DNA of 64,000 nucleotides, taken from positions 62,001 to 126,000 of the forward strand of contig NZ_QLUV01000002.1 in the NCBI RefSeq assembly GCF_003286075.1, in the 5' to 3' direction. Both the position numbers and the translations under genes were made by a program. The stretch comes from Paracoccus endophyticus (GTDB lineage Bacteria; Pseudomonadota; Alphaproteobacteria; Rhodobacterales; Rhodobacteraceae). The notes under the pieces were generated by a model. That model worked only from the letters and a program-made list of their open reading frames with translations. It searched no databases and was not told the origin of the DNA. Positions 24,122 through 34,144 of this stretch are shown here, piece by piece; position 1 is the first letter of the stretch; each line of letters starts with the position of its first letter.

Positions 24122-25168
24122 TCAGGGCAGCGCCAGGTCCACCCAGACCAGCCGGTGGCGCGAGGCCACCAGAACCGTGTCGGCCAGCGGCTGGCCCGGC
24201 GCGGGCCACAGCACGCCCGCACCCGTCACCGCCAGGTCGGGCGAGGGCAGGACATAATCGACCCGCAGGTTGCCCGGCCCGTCGGCGTCCGCCCAGTCCG
24301 CGGTGTCCAGCGCCGGATCGCCCGTCTGGGTGGCGTTGGCCCCGGTCTGCGCCGCCGCCGCCCCGCCCGCGCTGCGCGGCCGGGGGTCGCGGGTGCGCGC
24401 CATCAGGCTGGCCAGCGCCTGCGGGCGGCCGTCGCCGTCTGCCATGTCGAGGTTGGCGTCCCCCAGAACGACAAAGCGCGCGGGTGGCAGGCGGGTCAGC
24501 CAGAACGCGGCCTCGTCATGGTTGCGCCGGCCGTTCCGATCCTCGGGGCCGTCGAACACCGGGGGCGTCGCGGCCCACGCCAGCAGCGTCAGCGGCTGAG
24601 GCTCGGCCAGCACCGGCACCTGCCAGTGCGCGACCGACGACAGGCGCTGCGCCGCCGCCGCGTCGGGCGCGGTGGGGGGCATCAGATGTCCCGGCAGGTC
24701 GCGCCACAGCGCCGCGGAATGGTCCGTGACCGGACCCAGCGGCAGGCGCGACAGGACCGCCATGCCGCCCTGGCCGGTGAACAGCCCAAAGCCCTGCGCG
24801 TCATCGGCCGTGCCCAGCCGGCCGTCCCCGTCCAGGTCCAGCCCGCTGGCCAGACCGGCGTTCGGCCGGCCCGCAAAGCGGTGCGGATAGGGCGCGCCCG
24901 CGCGGGCCAGCAGGTCGGCGAACGCCGACAGCGCCCGCCCCTCGTGATCCCAGTCGAACCCCGTCAGCAGCAGCACGTCGGCGTCGGCCGCCACGATGAC
25001 CTGCACGGCGGCGGCGATCTGGTCGTCCTTGCCGGACCGGATGTCGCGCAGCAGCAGGCCCGGCCCGTCGCGGGTCAGGTCGGGCGACCAGGTGGCGACG
25101 CGCAGCGTCCCGGCCCCCGCGGGCGCGGCAAGGGCCAGGGTCAGCGCCAGTGCGGCTTTCAGACCCAA
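24122..25168 (-). CDS. Endonuclease/exonuclease/phosphatase-family protein, secreted
   Basis: A 348-residue protein with a signal peptide (…[13 protein letters not shown]) and the EEP fold: [14 protein letters not shown] at the start, [12 protein letters not shown] (the metal-binding D-x-N) and a C-terminal [10 protein letters not shown] with catalytic histidine. An EF-hand-like loop ([13 protein letters not shown]) sits in the middle. Members cleave phosphodiesters or phosphomonoesters; with phoX next door on the same strand, a role in phosphate scavenging is reasonable but inferred. The start codon overlaps the leuD end by 10 bases, so translation is coupled to leuD. Confidence 0.8.
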   Translation of the reverse strand: MGLKAALALTLALAAPAGAGTLRVATWSPDLTRDGPGLLLRDIRSGKDDQIAAAVQVIVAADADVLLLTGFDWDHEGRALSAFADLLARAGAPYPHRFAGRPNAGLASGLDLDGDGRLGTADDAQGFGLFTGQGGMAVLSRLPLGPVTDHSAALWRDLPGHLMPPTAPDAAAAQRLSSVAHWQVPVLAEPQPLTLLAWAATPPVFDGPEDRNGRRNHDEAAFWLTRLPPARFVVLGDANLDMADGDGRPQALASLMARTRDPRPRSAGGAAAAQTGANATQTGDPALDTADWADADGPGNLRVDYVLPSPDLAVTGAGVLWPAPGQPLADTVLVASRHRLVWVDLALP

Positions 25169-25764
25169 GGCTGGGACTGGGCGATCTGCGTCTCGTAGGC
25201 CTGGATGGCGGCCGCCTTTTCCATGGTCAGCCCGATGTCGTCCAGCCCGTTCAGCAGGCAGTGCTTGCGATGCGGGTCGATGTCGAAGGGATGGGCGGTG
25301 CCGTCCGGGGCCGTGACGGTCTGCGCCGCAAGATCGACGGTCAGCCGCGCGTTGGCGCCGTTCTCGGCGTCCTTCATCAGCGCGTCCACCGCGGCCTGCG
25401 GCAGCACGATCGGCAGGATGCCGTTCTTGAAGCAGTTGTTGTAGAAGATGTCGGCGAAGCTGGTCGAGATCACGCAGCGGATGCCATAGTCCAGCAGCGC
25501 CCAGGGCGCGTGCTCGCGCGACGATCCGCAGCCGAAGTTGTCGCCCGCGACGATGATCTGCGCGCCCCGCCAGGCGGGCTTGTTCAGCACGAAGTCCGGG
25601 TTCTCGGTCCCGTCGGGAAAGAACCGCATCTCCTCGAACAGGTTCTTGCCCAGGCCCGACCGGTGGATCGTCTTCAGGAACTGCTTGGGGATGATCATGT
25701 CGGTGTCGATGTTGACCAGCGGCATGGGCGCCGCGATGCCGGTCAGGGTGGTGAACTTGTCCAT
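25159..25764 (-). CDS. leuD: 3-isopropylmalate dehydratase small subunit
   Basis: Swivel-domain subunit of isopropylmalate isomerase, which with LeuC converts 2- to 3-isopropylmalate through an aconitase-type iron-sulfur site. The 201-residue protein shows [13 protein letters not shown] (about 18-30), [17 protein letters not shown] (active-site loop, about 73-90) and [25 protein letters not shown] (split here only by position). Normal length. It is separated from leuC by a plus-strand membrane gene, an unusual gap, and its 3' end overlaps the EEP gene. Confidence 0.97.
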   Translation of the reverse strand: MDKFTTLTGIAAPMPLVNIDTDMIIPKQFLKTIHRSGLGKNLFEEMRFFPDGTENPDFVLNKPAWRGAQIIVAGDNFGCGSSREHAPWALLDYGIRCVISTSFADIFYNNCFKNGILPIVLPQAAVDALMKDAENGANARLTVDLAAQTVTAPDGTAHPFDIDPHRKHCLLNGLDDIGLTMEKAAAIQAYETQIAQSQPWV

Positions 25765-25855
25765 TGCTGTCCTCGCAGGTAAACGGGGGGGGAACCGGAC
25801 CCGCGAGGTCCGGCGCGGGTCACAGGGGCGCTTGGCCGCCAGAAAGGCGACAGCG

Positions 25856-26443
25856 ATGGGATCTGCGGCGACCGCCTGGGCCTGTCTGGGACAGGGCTGG
25901 CAACCGGGGATCGGCGATCCGGGGCCTTCGGGCTGGCTGACGGTCGCCGCCTATCTGGCCTGCTGCGGGCTGGCCTGGGCCGTGGCCGTGCGACGGCCGC
26001 ACGTGGCGGGGCGGCGGTTCTGGATGCTGCTGGTGCCGCTGCTGGCGTTCCTGGCCGTCAACAAGCAGCTTGACCTGCAGACCGCGCTGACCGCCACGGG
26101 GCGCTGCATGGCCCAGGCGCAGGGCTGGTACGACAGCCGTGCGCAGGTGCAGCTGGCCTTCATCGCCGGGCTGCTGGCGATGGGGGCGCTGGTCATCGCC
26201 GGGCTGGCGGTGACGCTGCGCCGCAGCCTGCGCCGCAACGGCCTGGCGCTGGCGGGGCTGGTCGTGCTGGCGGCCTTCGTGCTGGTGCGCGCGGTGGGGT
26301 TTCATCACGTCGATCTGCTCATCAACCGGGATTTCGGCGGCATCCGGTCCAATTTCCTGTTCGAGACCGCGGGGCTGGCGCTGATCGCGCTGAACGCGCT
26401 GATGCTGCTGTCGCCCCGCGGCCGGACCGTGTCGCCACGCTGA
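25856..26443 (+). CDS. Membrane protein encoded antisense between leuC and leuD
   Basis: A 195-residue protein with about five hydrophobic segments and short basic loops; the N terminus reads [20 protein letters not shown] and a polar middle part ([21 protein letters not shown] split at helix ends) separates the first and second halves. It has no similarity I know to leucine enzymes. The ATG at 25856 has AAAGG 9 bases upstream and codon use is typical. It runs opposite to leuC and leuD and fills the gap between them, so a leuCD transcript would be antisense to it. From memory, a membrane gene in this position recurs in Rhodobacterales and is sometimes mislabelled isopropylmalate isomerase; that should be checked. 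Confidence 0.75.
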   Translation: MGSAATAWACLGQGWQPGIGDPGPSGWLTVAAYLACCGLAWAVAVRRPHVAGRRFWMLLVPLLAFLAVNKQLDLQTALTATGRCMAQAQGWYDSRAQVQLAFIAGLLAMGALVIAGLAVTLRRSLRRNGLALAGLVVLAAFVLVRAVGFHHVDLLINRDFGGIRSNFLFETAGLALIALNALMLLSPRGRTVSPR

Positions 26444-26454
26444 TCAGGGGCTGA

Positions 26455-27891
<1,437 letters not shown>

Positions 27892-27955
27892 GGCTGTCTC
27901 TCTCGGGAAAGGGGTCGCGTGGGGCGGGGAAGGGCGGACATTCGTCGGCGCGGCG

Positions 27956-27971
27956 GCCCGCGGTCGCGGGC
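27956..27971 (-). promoter_or_regulatory. GC hairpin in the leuC leader
   Basis: A perfect 7-base stem (GCCCGCG/CGCGGGC) with a two-base centre lies between the end of a 28-codon frame (27989) and leuC (27891). No T-run follows. It could be part of an attenuator, or simply mRNA structure. Confidence 0.4.
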
Positions 27972-27988
27972 GCAGCGGCAGGGCGGCG

Positions 27989-28075
27989 TCACAGTCGGGC
28001 CGTGACCGACCGGCTTTCGCCGTAAAAGCGTCCCGGCAGGCGGGCGCGGTCGTGAATGTCGAAGAACCGGATCAT
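27989..28075 (-). CDS. Predicted 28-residue leader peptide of leuC
   Basis: A short frame starting [13 protein letters not shown] and ending SRSVTARL, with codon choice (mostly G/C at third positions) like a real gene. It lies 97 bases before leuC on the same strand. A promoter with good spacing (28083-28111) would place the transcription start at or within a base or two of its ATG, so the message could be leaderless. It has only two leucines, the last codon being one, and several arginines, so it is not a classical leucine-run leader peptide. Function unknown; translation is a prediction. Confidence 0.5.
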   Translation of the reverse strand: MIRFFDIHDRARLPGRFYGESRSVTARL

Positions 28076-28082
28076 GGCCGTC

Positions 28083-28111
28083 AGGATAGGCCGCGGCGCC
28101 GCCGGGATCAA
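28083..28111 (-). promoter_or_regulatory. Putative leuC promoter
   Basis: On the minus strand TTGATC (28111-28106) and TATCCT (28088-28083) are separated by exactly 17 bases. The expected start point is near 28075, the first base of the short leader frame. Confidence 0.55.
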
Positions 28112-28196
28112 GCGTCCCGGACGCCGCATGCCCCCGCGGTCGGCCCTGGGACGGCGCCCGGTCTGCCGCCCAGGGCGCCGCTGCGGGCGGCCTTCA

Positions 28197-28224
28197 TTGA
28201 AAACGGCGGCAGGCGTGCTATGTT
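28197..28224 (+). promoter_or_regulatory. Putative rsfS-rlmH promoter
   Basis: TTGAAA (28197-28202) and TATGTT (28219-28224) are 16 bases apart, one of the best sigma-70-like pairs in the window. The start would be near 28231, 27 bases before the first possible start codon of rsfS. Confidence 0.6.
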
Positions 28225-28257
28225 GGTGGCAACCCGGCGCCGGGGTCATGCGGCGCG

Positions 28258-28713
28258 TTGACCGGAGGAAGACCCCTGTCCACCACCGTCCCGTCGGCGT
28301 CAACGCCGACCGCGACCGCCGCGGAAACCAGCGAAGACACGCTGGCCCGCGTCCTTGCCTCGCTCGATGACGACAAGGCCGAGGATATCGTTTCCATCGA
28401 CTTGCGCGGGCGTTCCGCCATGGCCGACCACATGGTCATCGCCTCTGGCCGCAGCGCCCGGCAGGTCGGCGCCATCGCCGAAAAGCTGGTCGAGCGGCTC
28501 AAGCAGGCCACCGGCCGCACCGCCCGGGTCGAGGGCAAGGACACCGGCGACTGGGTGCTGATCGACACCGACGACGTCATCGTCCATGTCTTCCGGCCCG
28601 AGGTGCGCGAGTTCTATCAGCTGGAAAAGATGTGGATGCCGACCGACGCGCTGGGCGCGTTGCGGTCGGACGCGGCGCGCGATGCGGCCGCGACGGCGCC
28701 GCTGGCCAACTGA
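28258..28713 (+). CDS. rsfS: Ribosome silencing factor RsfS
   Basis: Binds ribosomal protein L14 and blocks subunit joining when nutrients are short. The conserved core (about residues 28-135) shows [23 protein letters not shown], split into strand pairs, [20 protein letters not shown] and [10 protein letters not shown], all family marks. No ATG or GTG is available upstream of the core. The frame opens at TTG 28258, but the only strong ribosome site (GGAGGA, 28263-28268) lies inside it, 7 bases before an in-frame CTG at 28276. CTG may thus be the real start, giving 145 residues. The gene precedes rlmH by 10 bases, the usual order. Confidence 0.93.
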   Translation: MTGGRPLSTTVPSASTPTATAAETSEDTLARVLASLDDDKAEDIVSIDLRGRSAMADHMVIASGRSARQVGAIAEKLVERLKQATGRTARVEGKDTGDWVLIDTDDVIVHVFRPEVREFYQLEKMWMPTDALGALRSDAARDAAATAPLAN

Positions 28714-28723
28714 CCCGACCCCC

Positions 28724-29200
28724 ATGCTGCGCGTCCGTATCGCCGCGGTCGGCCGCCTGGCCGCCCGCGCCCCCGAACGGGCGCTGATCGACGATTATCT
28801 GGCGCGCTTTGCCCAGACCGGGCGCGCGCTGGGCCTGGGTCCCGCCGAAGTGGTCGAGGTCGAGGACCGGCGCGGCGGCGGCCGGCTGGCCGAGGCGGCG
28901 TTGCTGGGGCGCGCCGTCCCCGAGGGGGCCGCGGTCATCGCCCTGGACGAACGCGGGCGGCTGCTGTCGTCGCCCGACTTTGCCGCGGCGCTGGGGCGCT
29001 GGCGCGACGACGGCCGGTCCGACGCGGTGGCCCTGATCGGCGGCGCGGACGGGCTGGACCCCGCCCTGCGCGACCGGGCCGATCTGGTGGTGTCCTTTGG
29101 CGCGATGGTCTGGCCGCACATGCTGGCGCGGGTCATGCTGGCCGAGCAGCTTTACCGCGCCGCGACGATCCTGGCCGGATCGCCCTATCACCGCGCCTGA
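28724..29200 (+). CDS. rlmH: 23S rRNA pseudouridine-1915 methyltransferase
   Basis: SPOUT-class enzyme that methylates pseudouridine 1915 of 23S rRNA on assembled ribosomes. The 158-residue protein has the knotted AdoMet-binding region: [11 protein letters not shown] (about 82-92), [11 protein letters not shown] (about 103-113) and the C-terminal [18 protein letters not shown], with the usual final YH near the tail. It is 10 bases after rsfS and co-transcribed. It abuts the convergent LOG gene with no spacer. Confidence 0.96.
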   Translation: MLRVRIAAVGRLAARAPERALIDDYLARFAQTGRALGLGPAEVVEVEDRRGGGRLAEAALLGRAVPEGAAVIALDERGRLLSSPDFAAALGRWRDDGRSDAVALIGGADGLDPALRDRADLVVSFGAMVWPHMLARVMLAEQLYRAATILAGSPYHRA

Positions 29201-30085
29201 TCACCGCGCCTGGCGGGCCGACCCCTGCGCCTGATCCATCGGCGCGGCCGCGGCCAGGGCGTCGTCGAAGGCGTCGATGGCGGCCATCGCCTGATCGGCC
29301 GTGTCCACGAAGCTCATCAGCCGCAGATCCTCGGGACTGATCGTGCCGGCGTCCGCCAGCGCGTCCCAGTCGATGATCCGGCGCCAAAAGGCGGTGCCGA
29401 ACAGCAGGAACGGGACGGGCTTCATCCGGCCGGTCTGGATCAGGGTCAGCGCCTCGAACATCTCGTCCAGCGTGCCGAACCCGCCGGGAAAGACGGTGAT
29501 GGCGCGCGCGCGCATCAGGAAATGCATCTTGCGGATGGCGAAATAGTGAAAGTTGAACGCAAGGTCGGGCGTCACGTACAGGTTCGGCGCCTGCTCGTGC
29601 GGCAGCACGATCCCCAGCCCGATGGACTGTCCGCCCGCGTCATGCGCGCCCTTGTTGCCCGCCTCCATCACGCCGGGGCCGCCGCCGGTGCAGATCACCC
29701 ATTCGCGCCCCTGGCTGGCGATGGACCGCTGGGTGATCAGCCCGGCGAACCGCTCGGCCTCGGCGTAATAGCGCGAGAGCGCGCCCAGCGTCGGCGTGCG
29801 CGCGCGGCCCGCGTCCCGCGGCGCGGGAATGCGCGCGCCGCCGAACATCACCACGGTCGAGACGACCCCGTGTTCGTCCATGATCATCTGCGGCTTCAGC
29901 AGTTCCAGCTGCAACCGGACGGGGCGAAGCTCCTCGCGCAGCAGGAACTCGGTGTCCACGAACGCCAGGCGATAGGACGGCGCCCGGGTCTGGGGGGTGT
30001 CGGGTTCGCGCGCGGCAACAAGGGCGTCCTGGTCGCTGTGGCGCAGGGTGTGGCTGCGGTCGTCGTCGGGGGGCGGGGGCGTCAT
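29201..30085 (-). CDS. LOG-family protein
   Basis: A 294-residue protein of the LOG (lysine decarboxylase-like) family, whose characterised members release cytokinin-type bases from nucleoside monophosphates. Motifs: GGGPGVMEAGNKGA (about 126-139) and PGGFGTLDEMFEALTLIQ (about 200-217), which form the nucleotide and active site. The first 100 residues form an N-terminal extension longer than in short LOG proteins. Its role in bacteria may be nucleotide turnover. Start at 30085; the long upstream open frame on this strand is antisense to dapD. Confidence 0.88.
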   Translation of the reverse strand: MTPPPPDDDRSHTLRHSDQDALVAAREPDTPQTRAPSYRLAFVDTEFLLREELRPVRLQLELLKPQMIMDEHGVVSTVVMFGGARIPAPRDAGRARTPTLGALSRYYAEAERFAGLITQRSIASQGREWVICTGGGPGVMEAGNKGAHDAGGQSIGLGIVLPHEQAPNLYVTPDLAFNFHYFAIRKMHFLMRARAITVFPGGFGTLDEMFEALTLIQTGRMKPVPFLLFGTAFWRRIIDWDALADAGTISPEDLRLMSFVDTADQAMAAIDAFDDALAAAAPMDQAQGSARQAR

Positions 30086-30109
30086 CCAAACCTCGGTGCT
30101 GGCCTGCGG

Positions 30110-30138
30110 TTGCGCGGCCCTGACCCCCCGCTTATAGG
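30110..30138 (+). promoter_or_regulatory. Putative dapD promoter
   Basis: TTGCGC (30110-30115) and TATAGG (30133-30138) have a 17-base spacer and lie about 45 bases before the dapD start. Confidence 0.5.
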
Positions 30139-30181
30139 CCAATGGTAAAGAATTCCACCCAACCCCCCCAAGGAAGCCCCC

Positions 30182-31006
30182 ATGTCGAACGCTGCGCTGG
30201 AAACCGCCATCGAGGCTGCGTGGGACACCCGCGACGCGATCACCCCCGCCACGCGGGGCGAGGTCCGGGACGCGGTCGAGGCCACGCTGGACGCGCTGGA
30301 CCGGGGCGCGCTGCGCGTGGCCGAGCGGCGCGGGTCCGACTGGCACGTCAACCAGTGGGCGAAAAAGGCCGTGCTGCTGGGGTTCCGGCTGTCGGACATG
30401 CAGGCGCAGCCGGGCGGCCCGCAGGGCGGCGGTTGGTGGGACAAGGTGGACAGCAAGTTCAAGGACTGGGGCGACGACCAGTGGCGCGAGGCGGGCTTTC
30501 GCGCGGTGCCGACCTGCGTCGTGCGCCGGTCGGCCCATATCGCGCGCGGCGTGGTGCTGATGCCGTCGTTCGTGAACCTCGGCGCCTATGTGGACGAGGG
30601 CACGATGGTGGACACCTGGGCCACGGTCGGGTCCTGCGCCCAGATCGGCAAGCGCGTCCACCTGTCGGGCGGCGTCGGCATCGGCGGCGTGCTGGAACCC
30701 ATGCAGGCCGGTCCCACGATCATCGAGGACGACTGCTTCATCGGTGCGCGGTCCGAGGTGGTCGAGGGCGTGATCGTCCGCGAGGGATCGGTCCTGGGCA
30801 TGGGCGTGTTCATCGGCCAGTCCACCAAGATCCTGGACCGCGAGACTGGGCAGGTGATGTATGGCGAGGTGCCGGCAGGATCGGTCGTGGTCGCGGGGTC
30901 GCTGCCCTCGAAGAACGGCGTGCATCTTTACTGCGCGGTGATCGTCAAGCGGGTGGACGCGAAGACCCGCAGCAAGACCTCGATCAACGAGTTGCTGCGC
31001 GACTGA
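30182..31006 (+). CDS. dapD: Tetrahydrodipicolinate N-succinyltransferase
   Basis: Transfers succinate from succinyl-CoA to tetrahydrodipicolinate in lysine and cell-wall diaminopimelate synthesis. The 274-residue protein has an alpha-helical N domain, the left-handed beta-helix of hexapeptide repeats (about 105-235; e.g. [36 protein letters not shown]) and the final [19 protein letters not shown]. Normal length. AAGGA lies 8 bases before the ATG. Divergent from the LOG gene. Confidence 0.97.
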   Translation: MSNAALETAIEAAWDTRDAITPATRGEVRDAVEATLDALDRGALRVAERRGSDWHVNQWAKKAVLLGFRLSDMQAQPGGPQGGGWWDKVDSKFKDWGDDQWREAGFRAVPTCVVRRSAHIARGVVLMPSFVNLGAYVDEGTMVDTWATVGSCAQIGKRVHLSGGVGIGGVLEPMQAGPTIIEDDCFIGARSEVVEGVIVREGSVLGMGVFIGQSTKILDRETGQVMYGEVPAGSVVVAGSLPSKNGVHLYCAVIVKRVDAKTRSKTSINELLRD

Positions 31007-31061
31007 AACCCCGCGGGCCGCCCCCGCATTGAGGGATGTGCAACGCAGGAAGGATGAGGGC

Positions 31062-31310
31062 ATGAAGGGACTGAGCTGGCTGGGCGCGATCATCGTGGGC
31101 GGCCTTGCGGGCTGGATCGCGGCCGGGATCATGGACACGGGGACCGGCCTGATCGCCAACATCGTCGTCGGCATCGTGGGCGGGTTGGTCGGCAACTGGC
31201 TGCTGGGACTGGCCGGCATCAACCTGCGCGCCGGCAGCTGGCTGTCCCAGGGGATCGCGGCCCTGGTCGGTGCGCTGTTTCTGATCTGGATCGTCCAGGG
31301 CCTGGCCTGA
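31062..31310 (+). CDS. GlsB/YeaQ/YmgE-family small membrane protein
   Basis: An 82-residue inner-membrane protein with three hydrophobic segments and the family pattern G-L-A-G-W-I-A near the N terminus plus GIVGGLVGNWLLG in the middle. Members are stress-induced in many bacteria, function unknown. ATG 31062 chosen for the AGGAAGGAT tract upstream. Followed by a hairpin at 31355-31381. Confidence 0.85.
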   Translation: MKGLSWLGAIIVGGLAGWIAAGIMDTGTGLIANIVVGIVGGLVGNWLLGLAGINLRAGSWLSQGIAALVGALFLIWIVQGLA

Positions 31311-31354
31311 CCGCCCCCCCAGCGCCGATCCGCAGGGCAGGGGACCACATGAAA

Positions 31355-31381
31355 GGGGCCGCCGGTTCGCACCGCGGCCCC
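31355..31381 (-). terminator. Terminator between YeaQ-like and transglycosylase genes
   Basis: GGGGCCGC (31355-31362) pairs with GCGGCCCC (31374-31381). On the minus strand it is followed by TTTC, which suits the convergent transglycosylase gene. Confidence 0.6.
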
Positions 31382-31410
31382 CTCTGTTCATGTCCCCGGT
31401 CCGGGCCGCT

Positions 31411-32679
31411 TCAGCCCCGCAGCTGTCCCAGCAGGATCGAGGTGGGATAGCCGTCGGGCGGCACGCCGATCGACCGCTGGAACGCGGCGATCGCCTCCAT
31501 GGTGCCCGATCCCATCTTGCCGTCGATCTCGTCGGCATAGAACCCGCGCCGCGCCAGCTGGCGCTGGATCTCCATCCGCTCGGCGTTGGTCAGGGGTCGG
31601 TCGCTGCGCGGCCAGGCGCCGGTGATGCCCTGCCGTCCGGCGATCGCCTCGCCCAGGTAGGACACGCCCAGCGCATAATTGTCCGAGTTGTTGTAGCGCA
31701 GGATCGACCGGAAGTTGTCCAGGATCAGGAACGCCGGCCCCCGCGCCCCCGCCGGGCGGATGATCGAGCCGGTGCCGCCGGGCAGCGCGCCGCCGCCCCG
31801 CCGGGTGACGCCCATCGCGGCCCACTGGGCCGAGGATTGCCGCGTGCCCTTGCCCACGGCGCTGAAGCCCGCGGGCAGGTCCACCTCGGTCCCCCAGGTC
31901 TGACCGCGCACCCAGCCGTTGCGCGCCAGATAGGCGGCGGTGGAGGCAAGGCTGTCGGTCGGGTCGTCCGACCAGATGTCGCGCCGCCCGTCGCCGGTGA
32001 AATCGACCGCATACTCCAGAAACGAGGTGGGCATGAACTGCGTGTGTCCCATCGCGCCCGCCCACGAGCCGAGCATCGTTTCGGGGGCGGTGTCGCCGGC
32101 CTGGATGATGCGCAGCGCGGCGATCAGCTGGTTCTGGAACATCTCGCCGCGGCGGCCGTCATAGGCCAGCGTCGTCAGCGACGGGATGATCTGCATCCGC
32201 CCCCGGTTCGCGCCGAAGTTCGACTCCATCCCCCAGACCGCCAGCACGATCTCGCGCGGGACGCCGAAGCGCGCCTCGATCGCCGACAGGGTGCGGCCGT
32301 GCTGCGCCAGCATCCGCCGGCCGGTGGCCACCCGCACGTCCGACACCGCGCTGTCGAGATACAGCCACACCGGGCGCGAGAATTCCGCCTGCTTGCGGTC
32401 CAGCCGCACCACGTCGGGGTTGTAGCGGGCGATGCTCATGGCGCGGTCATAGGTCGCGGGCGCGATCCCCGCGCCCAGCGCGCGCGGGCGGAAGCCCTCG
32501 ACAAACCGCTGCAGGCCGGCGGCATCCTCGGGCGAGGCCGCGGGAATCGGCGTGGGCGTGATGCTGCTGCCCGACGGGCTGCCCGGCATCGGGCCCACGC
32601 CCTGCACCGCCACGCCGCAGGACCCCAGAAGGGCGATCAGCGCCGCGGAAGCCGCGATGCGGGTCATCGAAAACGTCAT
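31411..32679 (-). CDS. MltB-type lytic murein transglycosylase
   Basis: Cleaves peptidoglycan glycan strands to 1,6-anhydromuropeptides. The 422-residue lipoprotein has a signal with lipobox LLGSC, an SLT_2 (MltB) domain (about 45-345) with the catalytic glutamate in AVWGMESNFGANRG and the family segment GSWAGAMGHTQFMP, and a C-terminal peptidoglycan-binding domain with LARRGFYADEIDGKMGSGT. The start at 32679 places AAGG 8 bases upstream; an in-frame ATG at 32727 would spoil the signal peptide. A promoter with a palindrome at the start site lies at 32718-32755. Confidence 0.93.
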   Translation of the reverse strand: MTFSMTRIAASAALIALLGSCGVAVQGVGPMPGSPSGSSITPTPIPAASPEDAAGLQRFVEGFRPRALGAGIAPATYDRAMSIARYNPDVVRLDRKQAEFSRPVWLYLDSAVSDVRVATGRRMLAQHGRTLSAIEARFGVPREIVLAVWGMESNFGANRGRMQIIPSLTTLAYDGRRGEMFQNQLIAALRIIQAGDTAPETMLGSWAGAMGHTQFMPTSFLEYAVDFTGDGRRDIWSDDPTDSLASTAAYLARNGWVRGQTWGTEVDLPAGFSAVGKGTRQSSAQWAAMGVTRRGGGALPGGTGSIIRPAGARGPAFLILDNFRSILRYNNSDNYALGVSYLGEAIAGRQGITGAWPRSDRPLTNAERMEIQRQLARRGFYADEIDGKMGSGTMEAIAAFQRSIGVPPDGYPTSILLGQLRG

Positions 32680-32717
32680 GATCACTGCCTTTGATCCTGG
32701 TGTCGGTTGTTGCCGTT

Positions 32718-32755
32718 CTTTGCGCAAAGTCTAGCAACCGGGGGGCTGCGCGCAA
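32718..32755 (-). promoter_or_regulatory. Promoter and 12-base palindrome of the transglycosylase gene
   Basis: On the minus strand TTGCGC (32755-32750) and TAGACT (32733-32728) are 16 bases apart. A perfect palindrome CTTTGCGCAAAG (32718-32729) overlaps the -10 end and the expected start point, a good place for a repressor. Confidence 0.5.
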
Positions 32756-32786
32756 GCCGAACCGGACCCGCGCCGCGCGATCATCG

Positions 32787-33131
32787 TCAGGCGGGATCGC
32801 CCGCGCCGCCCAGTCGGTCGGCCTCGTCGAAGAACGGGTCCATCTGCGCCACGATGACCGAGTTCTCGTCCAGCGCGCGGTCCATCAGCGCGCGCTCCTC
32901 GTCGGGGATCTCGTGGCACTCGGCCAGCCGTTCGTCCAGGCTGCCGTAGCCCTGCACCTCAAGGGGCGCCAGATCGGCCTGCTTGAGGATCGCGACCGTC
33001 TCGCGCACCGCCTCGGCCTGGTCCTTGCCCGAGGCATAGCAGACCAGCGCCGCGCCGATGGCGCCCTCGGGCAGCCCGTCGCCCGGCTTGCGCCCGACCT
33101 CGACCAGCAGCGTATAGACCTGTTGCGCCAT
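32787..33131 (-). CDS. Small conserved-looking cytosolic protein, unknown
   Basis: A 114-residue acidic protein (MAQQVYTLLVEVGRK…) with an early alpha/beta part and a C-terminal helical, acidic half (ERALMDRALDENSVIVAQMD). Codon use is that of a real gene. No signal or membrane segment. I do not recognise the family. It lies between the transglycosylase and DUF421 genes, on the same strand as both. Confidence 0.65.
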   Translation of the reverse strand: MAQQVYTLLVEVGRKPGDGLPEGAIGAALVCYASGKDQAEAVRETVAILKQADLAPLEVQGYGSLDERLAECHEIPDEERALMDRALDENSVIVAQMDPFFDEADRLGGAGDPA

Positions 33132-33289
33132 GTTCCGCCCCCCACCCTCGGCCGAGCCGCCGTCCCTGATCCGGGGGATGGGGGATGAGCCGCCGTTTGG
33201 CAAGGGTCCGGGCGGCGCCGGCCGCGGCAAGGGGGCTGCGGGCACACCCGGCCGGTCCGCGCCGGTGCGCCCGGTCGCGCGCGGCCCGG

Positions 33290-34018
33290 TCAGTCGATCG
33301 GGTCGGGGTCGCGGTCGCGGGCGGTCACGGGCTGCGTCCACAGGCTGCGGCCGCAGTCGCGGCAGGGCGTGTCGGGCAGCACAAGGGCCGCGCGGCGCAG
33401 CACCCCGCAGTTGGCGCAGCAGGCCAGCGCGTCCGGCCCGCCCGCGTCGCGCAAGGGCGGCTGCGGCCGGACGTCGGCGGGGGGCACCAGGGACAGGCCG
33501 GGCAGGGGACGGTCGCGGCGGAACACCGACAGCCCGCCCCCGGCCTCGAGGAACGCGGCCTCGACCTGGCCCAGGTTGGACACGCCCGCCACGCGCAACA
33601 TGGCCCGGACCTCCTTGGCCGACAGGTCGCGGTGCTTGAGCTGCTGCGGCAGGATGCGGCCCGTCCGCACGACCTCGATGCTGCGCCCGTCGATCAGCTG
33701 CTTGGCGCGGTCGAACCGCTCGATCAGGGTGTCGAGGCCCTTGTTGATCCCCACCACGACGGTGATGACCGCCATCGAGGCCAGCAGCGGCACGTCGGGA
33801 TAGAACATGGCGTCGCCCACCGCCGAGCCCAGCGCGATCACCAGCAGGAAATCCACCATCGACAGCTGCGCCACGGACCGCCCGCCGATCCAGCGGATCA
33901 GCGCAAGGGTATAGCCATAGATGATCGCGGTGCGGACGACGATTTCCAGGTAGAACAGCGCCGGATGATCGCCGACCAGCATCCGCTTGAGTTCGAAGGC
34001 GATGACGGGTTCGTCCAT
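33290..34018 (-). CDS. DUF421 (YetF-like) membrane protein with zinc-ribbon tail
   Basis: A 242-residue protein. Three N-terminal membrane segments (about 20-95) contain the family pattern IRWIGGRSVAQLSMVDFLLVIALGSAVGD, read over two helices. A cytosolic DUF421 domain follows (about 100-175, with GRILPQQLKHRDLSAKEV). The tail has two C-x-x-C pairs (CANC and CRDC) about 20 residues apart, a probable zinc ribbon not present in most YetF proteins. Function unknown. ATG 34018 is used; a longer frame to 34069 is less likely. Confidence 0.82.
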   Translation of the reverse strand: MDEPVIAFELKRMLVGDHPALFYLEIVVRTAIIYGYTLALIRWIGGRSVAQLSMVDFLLVIALGSAVGDAMFYPDVPLLASMAVITVVVGINKGLDTLIERFDRAKQLIDGRSIEVVRTGRILPQQLKHRDLSAKEVRAMLRVAGVSNLGQVEAAFLEAGGGLSVFRRDRPLPGLSLVPPADVRPQPPLRDAGGPDALACCANCGVLRRAALVLPDTPCRDCGRSLWTQPVTARDRDPDPID

Positions 34019-34144
34019 GGTCTGTCCTGCGTGAAACGACGCCCCATCCGGGACGAAGAAAGGCTGCAAGCGGTGATGAGGGGGCGGGCGCAGGGGCGGG
34101 CGTGTCGCGCGTGCCCCCCGCTGGCACGGCGGCTGCGCGGGGTT

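Noticed and set aside
29201..31372. A 723-codon minus-strand frame joining the LOG gene to sequence opposite dapD
   Set aside because: Only the part from 30085 down has a LOG fold and gene-like codons; the upstream part is antisense to dapD.
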